Shown here: positions 1 through 11,345 of the stretch, in pieces
Position numbering within the stretch: position 1 is the first letter of the stretch
Layout: each line of letters opens with the position of its first letter
Source of the DNA: Lateolabrax maculatus
Lineage: Eukaryota > Chordata > Actinopteri > Acropomatiformes > Lateolabracidae
Length of the DNA stretch: 64,000 bases
Reading direction: 5' to 3'
NCBI GenBank assembly: GCA_031216445.1
Contig: CM062210.1
Location: forward strand, 16,317,501-16,381,500
The notes under the pieces: model-generated
Told to the model about the DNA's origin: nothing
What the model saw: the letters and a program-made list of their open reading frames with translations, nothing else
Database searches by the model: none
Made by a program: the position numbers and the translations under genes

Positions 1-1080
1 CTAGGGGGGGGGGGGGAGAGAGGAGGAGAATTAGAGTGTAAAAAGAAGAAAGATGCCTTTGCTGGCACATTCAGGCCAAGGTTTCCTGATGATTTATGGA
101 CTCGCACAGGGCCTGGTTTTTATTGAGCGCTATGGCAACATAAGAATGTCGTGGACACTGCCCTTATAATTGGGCTCATCCTATTTGTTTGTTTACTGCA
201 GCAGGTACCTGGCAGCTAATCCTATGCAAAGCCAGATAATAGAGGGCTTTCTGGGCAACAGAGCTGTCAACTGCCCCTGAATCAGAAGCAAATAGCTCAC
301 CTTTAAGTCGACGGGGAACACGCACACATTCACAGACAAGCCCATATTGGTTGGTTCAATGCTTAAGCCTCAGAGGGGAATTAATTTGTTTCTTTAAAGG
401 GGCTGAGAAAAAAACGAAAAGCCCGTGGAGTTAAAGAGGGATGATCATCGAGCTGTCCAAAAACATATGGAGACGGACCCTGAGAGACACGGAGAATGAA
501 GATAAAGCTGTTTTCCAGCCACCGTGAGGACTAATGTTATCGGGTTAGCTAGACAGATGAACAACACCTCTGGCGAGTGGCGAGCAGGGCCCCTCTTATA
601 AATAAAAGTTAAGAGGGATCCTCCTTGTTGTGAGTCATTATAAATTGGCTCCCTAAACAGTCAACAGCAGCTCCAAACCCATCCCCCATCCCCCCCGCTA
701 TCAATCTCCCCACCTCTCCATAAATGCCAGCAGCCGATAATTAATGATAGATTGGCGGTTAATGAAAGATTTATGCGGCAAAAAGGACGCTTGGCAATCA
801 GGTGGCGTGTTGGAGGCTTTTGAGCTTTGACAGCCAACAGTACATCAATTGCGCCCTGGAGACGAGTGTGCGCGTAATGGCCCGACAGTCAAAGCAATGA
901 CAGTTGTAGGTGAGGTTGAAGGGGAAAAAAAAAAAAAACGTGAAAAAGAAATAAAATAAATAATAAATAAAAATGCAGCCAGGCGTCCCTCGGTCACCAG
1001 TTGTGACACGCAGCAGAAGGCGGCCCTGTCGTCTGAGAGCCTCCTCGTGACAACGCAGACAGCCGTTTAACCTCTAGCCT
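1..1080. other. Candidate conserved non-coding block
   Basis: Complex sequence, mostly free of simple repeats, with dense AT-rich homeodomain-type cores (for example GATAATTAATGATAGATTGG near 736-755), GCCAGATAAT and CAATCA motifs, and no long open frame. A poly-A stretch near 925-970 interrupts it. The texture is that of deeply conserved enhancers beside developmental regulators; conservation itself was not tested. Confidence 0.35.
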
Positions 1081-1684
1081 CCGTCAGGCACGTCAGAAGG
1101 GGGGGGGGGCAGCTCAGAGCCACACACTCCTGACAAAATATTTAATTCCGACTTAAAAGGTTATTTCACAATAACACACGGTCCCCCTTGCCTCTTTTTT
1201 TCCCTCCGTCTTCTTCCCCTCCACAGCATTCAATTTATTGCCTTCAGATGCACGCTTCACTGAGTACTGTAGTTGACTCCCTCTCTCACTACAACTGCTG
1301 GCTTATTAAGTTTCCATGGCAACTTGCCGCATCCACTTGTGTTTTATTCCAGCCTGTTGGGACCCCACAGGGTAAAGCTTTAAGCCAGAACACCAGGAAG
1401 CGATGGGTTTAGAGGGGGAAGAACAACCTGCAGCACCGAGGAGAGGGATTGTTGGAGAATTGCTCATTGCCCTCCGCTCCATTTAACCCGCTATGAGGCA
1501 GTGGAGCTGAAGAACCGCTTTTCTATGTCATTGTGTCTCCTTGCATCAGGCCAAATATTAAAATATATCGACAAAACCACTGGGACTAAAACTACCTGCG
1601 GGAAGCAACCCATCTTTGTTTTATAATAAAACAAATGCTAAAAGATAATCTTTGCATTTCATCTCTGATGGCACTGAGCCTGTG
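1081..1684. other. No recognised feature
   Basis: Holds a short G-run near 1099-1109 and short open frames without recognisable protein content. No repeat family or gene was seen. Confidence 0.4.
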
Positions 1685-1739
1685 CTGTATCAGGTCAGAT
1701 AGATTTTAGTCATGCTAGGGGCAAAGCTCCATGGACATC

Positions 1740-2265
1740 AGTCTAATTCTTCTAATGTCCTCCTGTCACCACTTTGGTCCAGACTGAAATAGGTCAACAA
1801 CTAGTGGATGGATTGCTCTAAAATGTTGTACAGACATTCATAGTTCCCAGAGGATGAATCTTACTGACTTTGGTGATCCCTTGACTTTTTGTGTTGCACC
1901 ACTAGCCAGTCAAATTTCTCACTTATCCAGTTAAATATCTTAACATCTACTGGATGAATTGGGACAACATTTTGTACAGATATTCATGGTTCCCAGAAGA
2001 TTAATCTTACTGACTTTGGTGATCCCCTAACCTTTCACCTGGCACCACCATCAGGTCAACATTTTACTTCGAATTTGTCTAATACCTACTGAACAGATGG
2101 CATTCCCATCAGCCTCAGCTGTACTTTGTGTTTAGTGCTACTGAGATGGTGAACATGGCAAACATTATACCTGCTCAGCATCGGCATGTTAACATTGTCA
2201 TTGTGAGCGTGTTAGTATGCAGGTGTTTGCATTTATTTCAAAGCACCGCTGTGCCTAAGTAAGTT
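1740..2265 (+). repeat. Interspersed repeat family A, longest copy
   Basis: Contains the units GGATGGATTGC...GTACAGACATTCATAGTTCCCAGAGGATGAATCTTACTGACTTTGGTGATCCC (broken here at 1809-1880), a second internal copy of the same unit at about 1960-2030, and the 3' part CCCATCAGCCTCAGCTG, TTAACATTGTCATTGTGAGC and CAAAGCACCGCTGTGCC. I recall these strings as a very common percomorph repeat; its class is not certain to me. Other copies here are at 11035-11345, 29400-29740 (minus) and 48150-48295. Confidence 0.75.
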
Positions 2266-3180
2266 TCACGTCTGTTGACAACCATAATAATGAAAACTGA
2301 CCATCAAAAGAAGCTGTGAAGTTCAAGCCAGCTTTGTCTGAGCTGCTTTGAGCTCATCACAAAAGACTCCATGCTAATAAATCGCCATTGCAACTCAATT
2401 GTTATTTTCAGGGGGTTTGAACCCCCTCGTCATTGCTCCCTGTAACCTTAGAATGGCTACTGCGGAGCTAATATGGACTGCCATTGATTAGATCATACAT
2501 TTTCATTTCATTACTTAATTATCAATTCAACTCTGTGGGACCTTTTGAAAGAGAATAGATGCAATCTAACACACTCTAAGTTAATAATGCTAATTTGATT
2601 TTACAATTTGAAATTTTATATGCATACTAAGTAGCTTTGTTAAGATATTTCTACCAAAGAGATAATTAATTATTTCATATGCCAAATGAGAAATTGTCTT
2701 ATCTTTAAATTACTCTTCAAGGTATTACACTAGATCTAGAATTTCAGCTCTAATTTGAGGCAGTTCTTTCAAGACGTCTGCGCCCACATTATAGTCTTCA
2801 GCTGTCAATTCTATGAAAGACCACAGATTTCATTAACATAGGCTTCACACAATCAAGGCCCCTTTGAAAATTATTCCCCTTGTAATGTATGCTCAGGGTA
2901 GACAAAGGGGATCTTTACCAGAACTGCACACGTTTTGAGTCATTTCATTGACGAATTACTGTTAAATGTACTTTGACCACACTGAACCACAATCAGTGCC
3001 CTGTCAATGGACTCCATGTAAGGTCAAGTTCAGTGGAAAATGGCTGTAAACGACGATTAGATGAGGCACTAACTGCCCTGGTTAAATAATATTGATGGAT
3101 CCCGCTCACAGTGCAATGTGAGTTGATAACAACAGCAGTTAAGTGATTTTGTTTCGGAATGTGGACAGATGTAATGCCCG
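2266..3180. other. AT-rich intergenic sequence
   Basis: A/T-rich, with no long open frame, no clear repeat family and no RNA gene recognised. Confidence 0.4.
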
Positions 3181-3440
3181 TATATGGAGAGGATTTGGCT
3201 CGTTAGGAGCCAAACTTATGAAAACATTTAATCGGCGCTCAGAAAGGATAATTAGAGACAATGAATATGTCTCCTCCTAATTGTTTATCCCTCGGCCAGC
3301 ATGAAAACATTAACAAACAACTCAGAGCCATCAATTTCTCTTCTTTATGACAGGGGTATTAAATACGACCTCGTCACTTTGGGAAAGTTGTTGGACAGAA
3401 ATGAAAAGTCTATAATGAGCGGGAGGGAAAAGATGACAGA
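3181..3440. other. Candidate conserved non-coding element with dyads
   Basis: Includes a perfect 8-base inverted repeat with a 5-base loop (3194-3201 and 3207-3214, TTTGGCTC/GAGCCAAA). A nested dyad follows at 3246-3290: GGATAA pairs with TTATCC, AATTAG with CTAATT, and GAGACA with TGTCTC. TAAT-type cores are frequent. No coding potential. Confidence 0.4.
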
Positions 3441-3656
3441 TAACATCAAACACAATTAGAATCCTAACTTATTTTTTTTTCTTTTTCAACACATAGTGCC
3501 TTGGATTTGGGTGCAAAGAGAAAAACCCTGCAGGGATCTGAGCTCTGCAAGCTGGCTCTGATTTAAGAGTGAAGGCCATTGGGGGCCAGATAGTAGATCA
3601 TGAATGGTTCCACTGTGTCTCAACCTAGAGCTATAGAGCTGAACTCCAGACTCATG

Positions 3657-3798
3657 CACACACATACACACACACACACTGGCACCCACTGCACACTCCA
3701 CTGGTCCAATCTTTTCATTGCCTTGGTGTCACTATGGAAACCCCCCCCACACACCCCTCCACCCCCACCCCAACACACACACACACACACAAATACAC

Positions 3799-3842
<44 letters not shown>
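3657..3842. repeat. CA/AC microsatellites
   Basis: A short (CA)n at 3657-3680, then C-rich sequence and a long, imperfect (AC)n at about 3773-3842. The overlapping open frames rich in His/Thr or Val/Cys are translations of this tract and not genes. Confidence 0.95.
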
Positions 3843-3843
<1 letters not shown>

Positions 3844-6378
3844 ATCACTCCCACAACTGTCCTCTCCTTAGTAATCCTCTGGGCTGTAAGGAAACGATAC
3901 TGAAGCATGACTGAAAGGAATGGATTGTCAGGGTGGCTGGTGGAAAAATCCTTTATAGGACTCGGACAAGTGTGTCAGGCCTCCAGTTATCCCTCCACAC
4001 CTGGGCAAAGGTGTGTGTTTGTATTGATTCTCTCCCCGAATCACCCTCACACACAGAGTGTGGGCAGAAGCGCTGCTCGGCCCAGTCAACCAGGGAAGCA
4101 TGTTGCTGTTTTTGTGCATGATTGCCTGCATGCACCTTTAAGAAAATTGCTAGTGATTAACCACAGTTTATAAGCAGCCAGCCATGGTGTAAATACCACA
4201 TGTAATGCATTCACTGTCTACCATTGGGCTCGGGCACAAAGGGATCATTCTGTCAGCACAGTGATCTCATCGCTCAGCTATCTCTCTCTGTGTATGGCCC
4301 TGATAGGATATTGGCCTCCATAAACAGAAGACTGTCCACTCCTCTCCTGTTTTTTTACTGCCCCAATAAGAATACTCGGGATTCTGTATTTCCTTTGTCC
4401 AACTTACACGATAAGTGAACTCAAAATCTTTTATTTGCGCTTTTTTAGCACAGATTTGTCAATGCTCTCAGTCCCAAGCCTTATATGGCGTTTCCACTAC
4501 TCTTGTTTTTTTTTTTCTTTTCCCACACGAGGGGAGGTGCAGATGCAAGAGATATGATATGGGGTCGACAGAATAGGGGAGGGAAGGGATGAGGGGGAAC
4601 GGGGGGAACAAAACTCTGAGAATGCAAGGGGGAGTAAAGGAAGTAAAGGATGAGATAAAGAAGAGGGAGGGAAGGACGAAGAGGGACAGAGGATGACGGG
4701 GTGAAAGACAGAGAGGGGAGGTAATAAGTCCCTCTTCCAATCTGGTGTTGTTGAGCAGGGGTAGTAGCAGAGCACACATTCCATTAGGCAGTAAATATTG
4801 ACTCAGCAGCGAACAACTGGTTTCTATTGCATAGCAAACAAAGCTATTGTGTGCCTGGCAGCCCTGAAAGGCCTCTGTTTGCACATCACGCTCACGGCTG
4901 ATAAGTAGGCAGTCTCATTCACTGCGGGGGTCTTATACATCTCTCTCTACGTCTGTGGTATGTGTTTTTCTCTGTATTTGCCCTTTCCTCTGCATTTCTC
5001 TGTCTGTCTCCCACTCTTGGCCTCCAGCCACCAGGCCGACAACCTTGACTGTAATCCTCCTCCACACAGTGTTTCCAAGCTGAATGTGTGACTGAATTAA
5101 TCATGGGTGTTCCCATCGCAAACAATGGGCCCAGACATGTTATGCGGCAATAACTGCTGGCGTAGTAGTCATCGACTGGCAGGTCATCAGCATTTATGAA
5201 ATGCACATTGAAACAACACTGGCCATCAGACGCTCGGCCAGATGAGCGCAGCAATATTTACCTTGATGACTGTACTGAGGGTTGGGCTGTTTGCCTGCAG
5301 ATTACATTGTGCATTTACGTGTTGACCTCTGAACCCAGGTGGCTCTCTGAAGGACGGGACTTGGACTCATTATCTACCTGAGACTGTAAATGCGGGTCCA
5401 CACCCTCTTCCTGTTCGTGAAGTGATGCATGACATGCTCGCCACTATTGCACCATATGGGCTGACTCAGGCTATTAGGGCACTGGGTTGTGTAACATTAG
5501 CCAAGGGCTTCTGTGTTTTGTCCCAGGTTTTTGTAGTGTGGACGTGTGGTGCGAAATGCAGCTGTACACCAAGTATGATGACGTGCAGTGTCATCAGCAT
5601 GAGACATACAGGAGGAGACTGTGGGCAGGTGTGCGGCTTTTCATGGAAATTCAATATTGCATTATATGGAATTGTTCAGCAGGTAGAGGTGCGGTCATGA
5701 TGAAAATATGATTTTTTAAATGCATGTCTGAACTTTGTTGCCAAGTCGCTCTCGTCTCTGCTATATGTAGGATTTACCACTTAATATGTCAGTAAGGAAT
5801 GTACTATCACAACTGTCCCATTTCACTGAAGAGGGGTGGGACGCTCTTCTCCATTGCAGACCCACTTTCCGATTTAGGCTGATCACATGGGATCACATAA
5901 TTCAGATAAAGATTTCACCTAGCTGAAGTTTTAAATTAGGTCCGATATGGACGTTATCAGCCTCAATTTCCAACAGCACAGTCTGGTAAAATGGTGATTA
6001 TGCTTTGTATTAATGCGCAGCGGGATAATGAAACTCAGCCACAGAAACAGCTCATTACTGCAGGTGAGTGTAGAACGTGATGGTTATCATGTTAACAAAC
6101 CTTGTGAGGTAGAAATCACTCTTTTTCTAAAGTTTCCTACCTGATGCTATGGCATGCAAAGCAACATGGAGCACAGGTGTTGCAATACCAGTGTGTAACA
6201 TCGCCCCGCATCTGTGTGAACATGATTCAGCCCACTTGAATGTTGAGGACAGTGCTGTAACTCTATGGTGCAACATGTAAAACCAGAACTGCAGTCACTT
6301 GGGATTTTGCAAGCTCCTACAAACAGAGACACACTGCTATGTGCATCCTCCCACCCATACACCCACACATACACGCAA
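3843..6378. other. No recognised feature
   Basis: Mixed-composition intergenic DNA. Short open frames on both strands (for example 4468-4884 minus, pyrimidine-rich on the sense strand) have no recognisable domain. The stretch 5080-5350 is repeat-poor and could be a weak conserved element. Confidence 0.35.
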
Positions 6379-6398
6379 ACACACACACACACACACAC
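6379..6398. repeat. AC microsatellite
   Basis: Run of AC dinucleotides in a CA-rich context that starts near 6350. Confidence 0.9.
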
Positions 6399-6889
6399 TC
6401 CCTCTACCAGCCTGACTGTACGTCTGCCAATGTGAAACCCACTTTAAAAAAGCCCATGAGGTCCTGTGTGGTATGCAGGTTTAGGTGGAACATTGTAATT
6501 ACATTGCTTTTGTCACCGTGTGATGTTCCAACAGATGTTCAGAGAGGAAGTGCCCAGGAAGGCACAGTGCTGTTTATCACAATCTGCCGTGAGTCCTGTA
6601 ATATCAGCTAAAGATTGAAGACTTTAATACTGCTCCTCCACAGCAAAGAAAAACGGCAGTAAAAATGAAAGCCAACCCATCAAAGCACAATATGTCCAGG
6701 CGACAGCTTTGCAGAATGCTCCCCCCCCCCCACCCCCCCAACCCACACACTCACCCACCTCCTCCCATCCCCCCATGTCTTACTCTCCCTCCTCTCTCAC
6801 ATCAATTTTTCCTCCTTCATCTCTTCTCCTGTCGCCCCCCCCCCCCCTTTCTCTCCTGTACCACCACCACCAGCAGCGCCCGTGCCCAG

Positions 6890-7160
6890 CAGGCTGCAAG
6901 TGGTCAGACCGCGTAGTCGCTCTGATAAGCCGGATTCGCCGTGACCTTTTTATTGTTCGGATGACAGTTGGCAACGGCGGGGACGGGTGTCCTTCCAAAT
7001 CAAATATTTGATTCATAAACACCGGGGCCCCTGAGTCGAGGAGGGCCGAGGTGCATGTAATTCCGCCGGAGGACTCGGGGACCTTCGATGTTAAAGAGCC
7101 AAAGACGGGGAAGGTGGAAAATCCTCATGAATTGTCTCAGCTCTCGCTGCGACTAAATGT
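6890..7160. other. Candidate conserved non-coding element
   Basis: CpG-containing, repeat-free sequence with GATAAGCC, TTTTTATTG, CAAATATTTGATTCATAAAC and TTAATGTT-like cores, flanked by C-rich low-complexity DNA on the left. The abrupt change of texture suggests constraint; this was not tested. Confidence 0.35.
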
Positions 7161-9985
7161 CAGGTTTTAGTGTGCGGCTGGGGGGAAAAAAAGCTAAGGG
7201 AAAGCAGAGAAGCATCATTTGAATAATGTTTCTGTCAGCTTCTCCCCCCCCCCACCCCTGATCCTACTTCACTCTCCCCTTGGTTCATTCTCATGTCCCC
7301 CTGGGAGGAATCTGCTACGATTTACTGCAACACACAGCATGCTCTACATACACAACCGACACTCACACCACACACACGTGCCAGATCACCATCGTGCCTG
7401 GTGAACTGAGGCAAAGTAGAAATTTTACTGGGTTGGTTTTCAAAGTGAACATCGATTGAATTCCCCAGTTTCCCTCTGTGATATAGTGTGTCCTAATATA
7501 GTGCATTTTGAATGAAAAGGGATGGTCTTGCACGGGCAACATTATTTCAAAGGCCGCTGCTGCTATTTTGGCTGAATATCAATGTTACTCACAGATTGTG
7601 ATCCCATACAGCATTATTGTATAGGTTTGATATCAGAGAACAAAGGTTATAGCCCAAGGCGAGGTTTGATACTAGCCTGTATTCCCCACTGCAGGCAAAG
7701 GGACATCCACAAAATGTGTTTGTGCTACTGTATGCTTTCTGCAGAGCTGATATTTCTTTTATTCCATCTTTTTTGTTCTATATGGAAAAATATCTTCCTG
7801 AATATTAACCAGAGGGCCTAAGTTGACTTGGTGCTTTTATTTCTCTAAACCCAGATGTCTCATTTAAAATGATTAGAAATTATATCTTTCAGTATGGTTA
7901 GGCAAGATATTAAAGCATTAATATATGCATCGTGTGAGATCCGAACCTGATAAATAAAACTCAGCAGATGCAAATGGGAAACTTAAGTCTTTATTTTATT
8001 TACTTTTATGTTCCCCTGTTATCTTAAGGGCCATTATAAACTTCCCACAAGTGTGAAAAAGAATGGATACTTGAATAGCAACATCGACAAATCCCTGGTG
8101 GAGAATGAAGATGGTCATATAAAGTGGAATAAAACTAAACAAGCAAGCATTTGCAAATACGCCTTTTATACGCCTTTTATAATAGCATCAACACATGCTG
8201 TTTAATGAACATTGATATTATTGCGAGGTTAATACACACATTTTATTGTTCAATCACAGCAACACAGTATGAATTTACCAAACATAAAAGGAGCAGGTAG
8301 GGTTACTGTTGTAAGGGCGGCTGCTTTAGAGTCACTTTCTGGTTTTGGGAATATGGCCATTGTTAATCTGTCTTTGTCCCTGGTATAGGGTCTTGGAAGA
8401 TTGTTGGTTTGACACATTCATGTACAAAAGATTATCCACTTATTTATCATATCAACAGTGTTTTGGAGTTTGCTGGTACCATAATTGGGTCTGCTGAGCA
8501 ACATCATCCATGTTTATTTCAGCTCCACTAACAGTATTTTTAAAAGTAAATATGTGCAAATCTTCCGTGTCAAGTTCAACTTAAGTGAACTTTAAAACAC
8601 AAATTCGCACCATTGACCAGTATCATACTGTCTTGACAGTGCTGACCTTTACGTGAACGTGTAGCCGAAAAGCCCACAACAGAGACGCTGTGGTTTATTA
8701 GCTGTGTTGGAAGACCCTCTTTTACTTAGCCTTCTGAGATAAACCGCCCCATAAACGAGGCTGACACAATGCCCTATATGTCAATGAAACAAATACTTCT
8801 CTTGAATAAACTGTGTGAACGTATTCTCCCGACAGCGGTCGAGCAAACTAGCTCACCAGCCAGCTTTTGTGACTGACTAGCACTACGCCGCCATATTTCT
8901 AAACATGTTTCACGAAGACGCACAGATGAATTTTCACTTTCTGGTGAGACTAGGCCTTTGAACTACCAAACATTTTTCCTGTGTCCATAGGAAGTGTAGG
9001 CATTGATCTGTTGATGACTATGAGTTAAAGGACTAATAGGTCACATGACGTATATATGCCTTTAAAGAGTTTATTCTAAATATTTGAAGTCATACTGAGA
9101 TAATACTCAGATCCTGACTTGCCACAAGTCAGAGGTTCTGCTATATCTAATCAGCTTCTTTTTCCCTCTTTTAGAGGGGCAAACTTTTTGGCCCTGATTT
9201 CTCTTTGGAGAATCTTTGTCAACAATATACAAAGAAATGCCTGGATTAACCATGAACTACACACAATACAGTCTTTAGTCCTCAAATGACCAAACTAAAC
9301 TATGGGGAAAATCTTGTATAGTTTTATTGTTCCTTCAGTTTAACCACAGGTGTGAAAGGTAAAGTACCTTATATAACAAATCAGGTGTAAAAAAAGACAG
9401 ACAGGGTGAGTTTATGTCGCTGCTAGAAAACTAAAGACAGAGAACATTATCAGGATATTGCCTGGTTAGGAGGAAAGGTCATAAAAGTTGCCAGGTGTGG
9501 AATCAAATCATCTGTGAAGACGTGAGACGATTTAAGTGTCTGTTAGAGGAAAATACCAGCACTGGCTGCTGCTTTTTGGCTCATTCACTTAATCACATTT
9601 CTTTCTTTTTTATTTTCTCTTTCCCATCACATGGATGAATGATAGAATTTGGGGTATGATCATCTAACTCACATATTTTAAAGTATTATTTCCTGAAGTG
9701 AATGCTGATTTCAGTTGAAGTTTTCCTCCACCTACCTGAAACTTAAATTGAAATGTGACTGGATTTTATTTCCATATTATATTTACAGGCGTGTCTGCAA
9801 AAAGATGTCTGATGAACAATGAAACTGTAATAAAGTGATGAACATTATGCAACATTTTTCACATCCTAAGGACCTCTGGAGCAGAAATGTTAAGTGATAA
9901 GAGGCAAAAGTCAAGTCACGACAACTTATATACCTGAAGGAGAATCATTCTGTTTACATATTCTTACACTCATAGTATATTATAT
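7161..9985. other. No gene recognised; possible old repeats
   Basis: A/T-rich intergenic DNA. The part at 8600-8960 contains CpG-bearing, mobile-element-like sequence (GTGAACGTGTAGCCG, CGACAGCGGTCGAGC), but I could not assign it to a family or find ends. Confidence 0.3.
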
Positions 9986-10419
9986 TATCTATTGTATAGT
10001 CAAATATTTATATTTATACCTCTACTATATATCATATCATATTATATCATACTCTTTGTATATTCTTTGTATATATAAGTCTATATACACATATTTATAC
10101 ATGTGTACATGTTATTATTATTATTATATTTACTATTATTATTATATATACTGTTGCTGCCATTATTACTATATACTGCTATTATATTGGTATTATTACT
10201 ATCATATATAAATATATATTATGTTATATTATATACTATATATACTGTATTATTTTTTATATACTGTCCATCATATCATCAGTACTATCTTGTGTTTCTG
10301 TTTTTTATTCTTTCTACCTCAATATTTTATTTTATTTTATTCTATTGTATTGTATTTTATTGTATTCAAATATACCGGCTGCTATGACGACTTAATTTCC
10401 CTTCGGGATGAATAAAGTA

Positions 10420-10453
<34 letters not shown>
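9985..10453 (+). mobile_element. Retroelement-like 3' end with TCTA tail, after an AT-rich tract
   Basis: The segment 10375-10420 reads CGGCTGCTATGACGACTTAATTTCCCTTCGGGATGAATAAAG in pieces and runs straight into (TCTA)n at 10421-10453. A TTTCCC-GGGAT-AATAAAG end followed by TCTA units is, in my memory, the common 3' end of a 5'-truncated fish non-LTR element. The preceding 9985-10370 is extremely A/T-rich (TATA/TATTA units); its open frame rich in Tyr, Ile and Leu is low complexity and not a gene. Confidence 0.5.
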
Positions 10454-11034
10454 TCCGCAAGGTAGGTACTGTAGAACTGAAGATCAAAGAACCAGGTAAG
10501 ATCACCAAGGATCAAAGATTCACAAAAGACCTTCACCTGACACACTTCCTATAATATGCATGTAGCAGCTACAAATGTCCAACCTTCAACAGCTGATATT
10601 GATTCATGCACTATCCCCTATAAGTGATACAAGATGTAAGTGAAGCACATACTTCCATTCATGTGCGTTATGTAATTTGCAGACAGAGAGATCCAGGTTA
10701 CTTTAAATAGCTGCTGTGGGGCTGCAGTCCTGGGTAGGACAGATATAGACACTGGGCTGACTTGTGTCATCATTTAAGAGGGCGAAGAATCTGTACACCG
10801 CAGACCACTGGCAGAGAAACACACACACTGTGACATTTACAGTAGGTAAAACGAGTGCCTGCCATGCGGATGAGTTAAAAGGTGTCAGATTTTAAACATA
10901 ATTTGTGCTCTATGTGTAATATAATGGTTGAATGAATTAAACTTGGTTGCCATGGTCATATAGATTAGATTAGATGGCATCATTAAAGATGGAGAATTCC
11001 TCAATGTTCGGCGTAGTCTTTTCAGCTAGCGTCC

Positions 11035-11345
11035 CCAGCCGGTTGACATTTTTGGTGTTCAGTTAAATATATTGACAACTATTTGATGGATCGCCATGAA
11101 ATCTGGTGCAGATAGGCTATCATGCCCAGAGGACGAATTTAAATCTGTCCTGCACTTCGGTTTATAAATACCCACAAAACTAAATGACATTACCATCAGC
11201 CACAGCGGCACTTTGTGTGTCGTGCTAATGAGCAAATGTCAGCACGTTAACATTGTCATTGTGCACATGTTGTCATGCACAGTGTTCGCATTTGGCACAA
11301 AGCACCACTGCACTTCACAAAGCAACTAGCATGGCTGTAGGCTCA
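11035..11345 (+). repeat. Interspersed repeat family A, second copy
   Basis: Starts GGTTGACATTTTTGGTG, continues GATGGATCGCCATGAAATCT, ATTACCATCAGCCACAGC, ACGTTAACATTGTCATTGTG and ends CAAAGCACCACTGC...CTAGCATGGCTGTAG. It is collinear with the copy at 1740-2265 but lacks the doubled middle unit and extends further 3'. Confidence 0.75.

Noticed and set aside
3600..3914. 104-codon open frame rich in His and Thr
   Set aside because: It is a translation of the CA microsatellite; low-complexity and without stops only because of the repeat.
9894..10211. 105-codon open frame rich in Tyr and Ile
   Set aside because: Comes from TAT/TAC-rich AT repeat sequence; no domain or complex composition.
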